A stretch of 7,206 nucleotides of DNA. Source: Pedobacter sp. UBA2067 (lineage in GTDB: Bacteria; Bacteroidota; Bacteroidia; Sphingobacteriales; Sphingobacteriaceae). Location: assembly GCA_002333205.1 (NCBI GenBank), contig DDAD01000166.1:13892-21097 (forward strand), read 5' to 3'. The notes below the pieces were generated by a model. The model did not search any database. It saw nothing but the letters and a program-made list of their open reading frames with translations, and had not been told where the DNA came from. Positions 4,259 to 7,206 of the stretch are shown in pieces. Position 1 is the stretch's first letter; each line of letters begins with the position of its first letter. The position numbers were made by a program, and so were the translations under genes.

Positions 4259-7206
4259 AGTCTTCCAAATATTCTGCTCAGTTCACGCAACATGTTGCCA
4301 TGGTCCTCTTTCAACTCACCAGGTTCAAGCTTCCATGCCCAATTGTTTTCTGTTGATGACGGTGTGTTCATTCGGGCTTTCTTTCCCAAGCCAAGGACAT
4401 CCTGGACCGGAATAATTGCCAGTCGCGCCACGGATGCATAAGCAAGACGGATGAGTTGATAATGAACATTGTCTTTTGTAACTGGCCGCCCAAGATAACA
4501 TTCCAGGTTTTTCCTGTTCTCCTTAGTGCTTTCTGATTTAAACCAAGCTTTAGTGGTCGTATTATCATGTGTTCCAGTATAAACGATACAATTGTCCGTG
4601 TCATACTGATGCGGAATGTGTATGGAGCAAGGCATATCATTACCGAAAGCAAATTGCAGGACCTTCATACCTGGCATGGCAAACTGATCACGCAACTGGT
4701 AAACATCATCATCAATATCCCCGAGGTCTTCCGCAATGAAAGGCAAGTCTCCAAGTTCTTCGCGCATCACTTCGAAGAATTCAGCACCGGGACCAGTTTT
4801 CCAACTACCATTGACTGCCGTTTTCTCCGCTGCAGGTACCTCCCAGTAAGAAGCGAATGCGCGGAAATGATCCAGGCGTAAGAGATCAAACAACTCCATA
4901 TTCTTTTTAAGGCGCTGCTTCCACCAGGCGTAACCTTCCTGAGCCATCACCTCCCAGCGGTACACCGGCATGCCCCACAACTGGCCATCTTCATTGAAAT
5001 AATCTGGCGGTACCCCTGCAATGCCTGCATTGTTGCCGTCCTGGTCCAAATTAAATAGTTGTGGATGAGCCCATACGTCTACCGAATCGTAGCTGATGTA
5101 GAAAGGCAGATCTCCGATCAGCTGCACCCGATGTTCGTGTGCATACTGCTTCAATGCTGCAAACTGTTTGAAAAAGATATACTGCTGCCACTTAATCTGA
5201 TCGAGTTCCGATTTGCCGCTTTTAATAACCTTGGTCAGCGCAGTTGATTTCCGCTTGCGTATGTCCATTGGCCATTCATTCCAAGGTTTTTGATCGTACT
5301 CCCGTTTAAACAACATGAACAGCGCAAAATCATCCAGCCAGAAAGCTTCCTTACTGCAAAATTCCTGATAAGCAGAATCCGGACCATTTTTTACGGAATT
5401 ACGGTAAGCGAGCTCCAGCAGTGGTAATTTATGTTGCTCCACTTCAGTATAGTCCACCTGCTTTTTGCCGGAAGGTAGCTCGGCTTTTAACTCCTCTTCA
5501 CTAAGAAGCCCTTCCTCCATTAATGCCTCTAAACTGATTAGCAGCACATTCCCGGCCATGCTGGACAATGCACTATATGGAGAGTAGCTTTGGCTTTCGG
5601 AAATTGGATTTAGGGGTAATAGTTGCCAGTACCTTTGTCCGGATCTTTTGAGAAAATCAACAAAATTGTAAGCTTGCTTACCGATATCTCCAATGCCGAA
5701 TGCTGAAGGCAGCGAGGTAATGTGCATCAAAATACCTGCACCTCTTTTGTTGCCAGGCATTTCCAGCTTTAACACCGCTAAAGGTAATGCTTTAAAGATC
5801 TCTTCAATTTTGATCACACCGCCTTTTACGCTGCCTCTTTCCCTGCTGAAGAGGTGGCTCCATGCTTCAGGTGCCCCAGCAGGAACTTCAATACGTGTAT
5901 TCTTCCAATTGATGGAAAAAATGTCAGATTGCTCGTATTCACATATTGCGGCAATGTGTTGTGGAACAACAACAATAGTCCAGGTTTGCGGACCTTTGCG
6001 AGCATATGCCAGAATATGATCTGCGTATTTCCCCTTCACTTCCAGTGGCAGATAGCCAGCAGTTTTGTAATCATCAGGGTTGTTTTTTCTATCCTGTAAT
6101 AACAGGTGTTGCAGCCAGAGTTTTATTTTGCCACCATAGCGGCTGTCCCATAGTTCCTGGATATCCGTGCCAGCTTTTATTTCTTCCAGCCAGGTGGCGC
6201 GCTTTTCGTAATCGACTGGACGCCGGTTATCGGGATCAACGAGGCTCAGGTCCCAGAGCTCTGTTCCCTGATAGACGTCGGGTACACCTGGCGCCGTGAA
6301 CTTAACAGTTGCCTGTGCCAAGGCATTGAGAATACCATGATCAGCGACCTTCTTGAAGAATGTATTAAAGCTTTCGGCAGAGGAAGCACCTGCATCTATA
6401 AAGCGCTTACTGAATTCCTGGGCGGCGGCTTCGTAATCTGTTGCAGGTTCGGCCCAGCCAGTATGACGTTTCGCTTCCCGCAGTGCCTTTTGCAGGTAAG
6501 CATCAATTCGCTCCTGGTAGTCTGGCTCGTCAACATTTGGCATTGGATGGCTGCCAAGGAGTGTCTGGTAGATGAAGTAGGTATCATTTGCATCGGGCTT
6601 ATCCTGTGCGGTGGCATCACGGCTCCATTCCTGCACCAGGTTTAGCCACTCCTCGGAAAGATCCGTCAGCACATTCAGCCTTGCACGTACATCTTCCCCC
6701 CGCTTGGTATCGTGGGTAGAAGTGCCGCTTAAGGCTAGTGGCCAATACTTGATCCGGGTTTCCATAGATTCATGAAAGGCTTGTGGAGTTAGTCCAAAAC
6801 CTTCTGGTGAATCACCAACTTCGTTCTTTCCGATAAAGCGGTTATAAGTATACATCAGGGTGTCTTCGACACCTTTTGCCATCAAAGGCCCACTAAACTG
6901 CATGCAGCGTTTGTAGAACAGCGTTGCACGTTTATTAAATTCTTTGTTGAGCGCCTTCGGTCTTTCGAACCAGATTTGCTTCAATGCTTCTATAGCAGGT
7001 TGAAGTCGTTTGTCAGAAATTTGATCTAAAAGGTCCTTGAGTTCTGTAGCTTCTGATTTGGTCAGCGGAAAGGTACCTCCATAGTAGCGATACACCGGAC
7101 AATGGATCAGTAGTGCTGCGATAGCATCTTTCAGCAATTCGGGATCAAGCTGTGGCTGTTCTTCCTGCAGGTTTAAGCTAAGATACAGATCGACAAGGTT
7201 GTTGAG
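4255..7206 (-). CDS. TreY-MalQ fusion: maltooligosyltrehalose synthase (C-terminal part) plus 4-alpha-glucanotransferase; N-terminus outside window
   Basis: The frame is open to the right edge (983 visible residues); the TTG at 7137 is not a real start. Visible residues 1 to about 482 are the C-terminal half of TreY (GH13), which turns the reducing end of maltodextrins into a trehalose unit: CPVYRYYGG (36-44), KGVEDTLMYTY (111-121), STHDTKRGEDVRAR (163-176, with Asp166, the third catalytic carboxylate), and PGVPDVYQGTELWDLSLVDP (306-325). The TreY nucleophile and acid/base residues would lie outside the window. From about residue 483 (a Met at 5760) to the end is a complete GH77 amylomaltase of about 500 residues: GILMHITSLPS, WQLLPLNP, nucleophile Asp779 in LLRLDHFRAF, acid/base Glu826 in FIAEDLG, Asp881 in YTGTHDN, and MNTPSS near the end. 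MalQ disproportionates maltodextrins. The fusion would rebuild longer chains from short ones left by TreY/TreZ. Both parts look intact; no frameshift. Cytosolic; a treZ gene may lie nearby outside the window. Confidence 0.92.
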   Translation of the reverse strand, partial: LNNLVDLYLSLNLQEEQPQLDPELLKDAIAALLIHCPVYRYYGGTFPLTKSEATELKDLLDQISDKRLQPAIEALKQIWFERPKALNKEFNKRATLFYKRCMQFSGPLMAKGVEDTLMYTYNRFIGKNEVGDSPEGFGLTPQAFHESMETRIKYWPLALSGTSTHDTKRGEDVRARLNVLTDLSEEWLNLVQEWSRDATAQDKPDANDTYFIYQTLLGSHPMPNVDEPDYQERIDAYLQKALREAKRHTGWAEPATDYEAAAQEFSKRFIDAGASSAESFNTFFKKVADHGILNALAQATVKFTAPGVPDVYQGTELWDLSLVDPDNRRPVDYEKRATWLEEIKAGTDIQELWDSRYGGKIKLWLQHLLLQDRKNNPDDYKTAGYLPLEVKGKYADHILAYARKGPQTWTIVVVPQHIAAICEYEQSDIFSINWKNTRIEVPAGAPEAWSHLFSRERGSVKGGVIKIEEIFKALPLAVLKLEMPGNKRGAGILMHITSLPSAFGIGDIGKQAYNFVDFLKRSGQRYWQLLPLNPISESQSYSPYSALSSMAGNVLLISLEALMEEGLLSEEELKAELPSGKKQVDYTEVEQHKLPLLELAYRNSVKNGPDSAYQEFCSKEAFWLDDFALFMLFKREYDQKPWNEWPMDIRKRKSTALTKVIKSGKSELDQIKWQQYIFFKQFAALKQYAHEHRVQLIGDLPFYISYDSVDVWAHPQLFNLDQDGNNAGIAGVPPDYFNEDGQLWGMPVYRWEVMAQEGYAWWKQRLKKNMELFDLLRLDHFRAFASYWEVPAAEKTAVNGSWKTGPGAEFFEVMREELGDLPFIAEDLGDIDDDVYQLRDQFAMPGMKVLQFAFGNDMPCSIHIPHQYDTDNCIVYTGTHDNTTTKAWFKSESTKENRKNLECYLGRPVTKDNVHYQLIRLAYASVARLAIIPVQDVLGLGKKARMNTPSSTENNWAWKLEPGELKEDHGNMLRELSRIFGRL

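Noticed and set aside
6337..6645. Plus-strand open frame of 102 codons opposite the TreY region
   Set aside because: Antisense shadow of conserved TreY sequence; cysteine-rich, low-plausibility protein without own start context.
7135..7137. TTG as start of the treY-malQ gene
   Set aside because: The upstream in-frame codons continue a plausible TreY sequence to the window edge, and the N-terminal catalytic half is still missing.
1..7206. Mobile element, CRISPR array or RNA gene
   Set aside because: No transposase or integrase, no regularly spaced repeats and no tRNA- or rRNA-like sequence were seen; nearly all bases are in ordinary chromosomal genes.

Overview
The window most likely comes from a member of the Bacteroidota, perhaps Sphingobacteriales or Chitinophagales. 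The reasons are moderate GC, start codons without clear Shine-Dalgarno sequences, a promoter -7 element of the TAnnTTTG type, and the protein families present. The genus cannot be fixed from the sequence. It is densely packed: six protein-coding genes, no RNA gene, CRISPR array or insertion sequence, and only two intergenic gaps (91 and 115 bases).

Left part (1-1831): the 3' end of a plus-strand mprF-like aminoacyl-phosphatidylglycerol synthase gene meets, head to tail end, a minus-strand pair of VirJ/AcvB-family alpha/beta hydrolases. The first of the pair is a predicted lipoprotein and the second a predicted soluble periplasmic protein; they overlap by ATGA. Family knowledge (AcvB hydrolyses lysyl-PG in Agrobacterium) suggests a make-and-break module for aminoacylated lipids, with two differently located hydrolases.

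Middle part (1923-3744): a minus-strand two-gene unit, a HAD phosphatase followed after 4 bases by a DUF763 protein. The DUF763 protein has a helix-hairpin-helix-like segment and ends in QLKLF, which resembles a bacterial sliding-clamp-binding motif. This points to DNA metabolism. A Bacteroidota-type promoter precedes the unit, and an inverted repeat sits over its -33 element.

Right part (3860-7206): a small plus-strand membrane protein with a CxxC motif converges on a large minus-strand gene that runs off the right edge. The visible 983 residues are the C-terminal half of maltooligosyltrehalose synthase (TreY) fused to a complete GH77 4-alpha-glucanotransferase (MalQ). The fusion joins trehalose production from maltodextrins with recycling of short maltodextrins.

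Both convergent gene pairs end in a 4-base stop-codon overlap (TTAG and its complement CTAA), leaving no room for an intergenic terminator.
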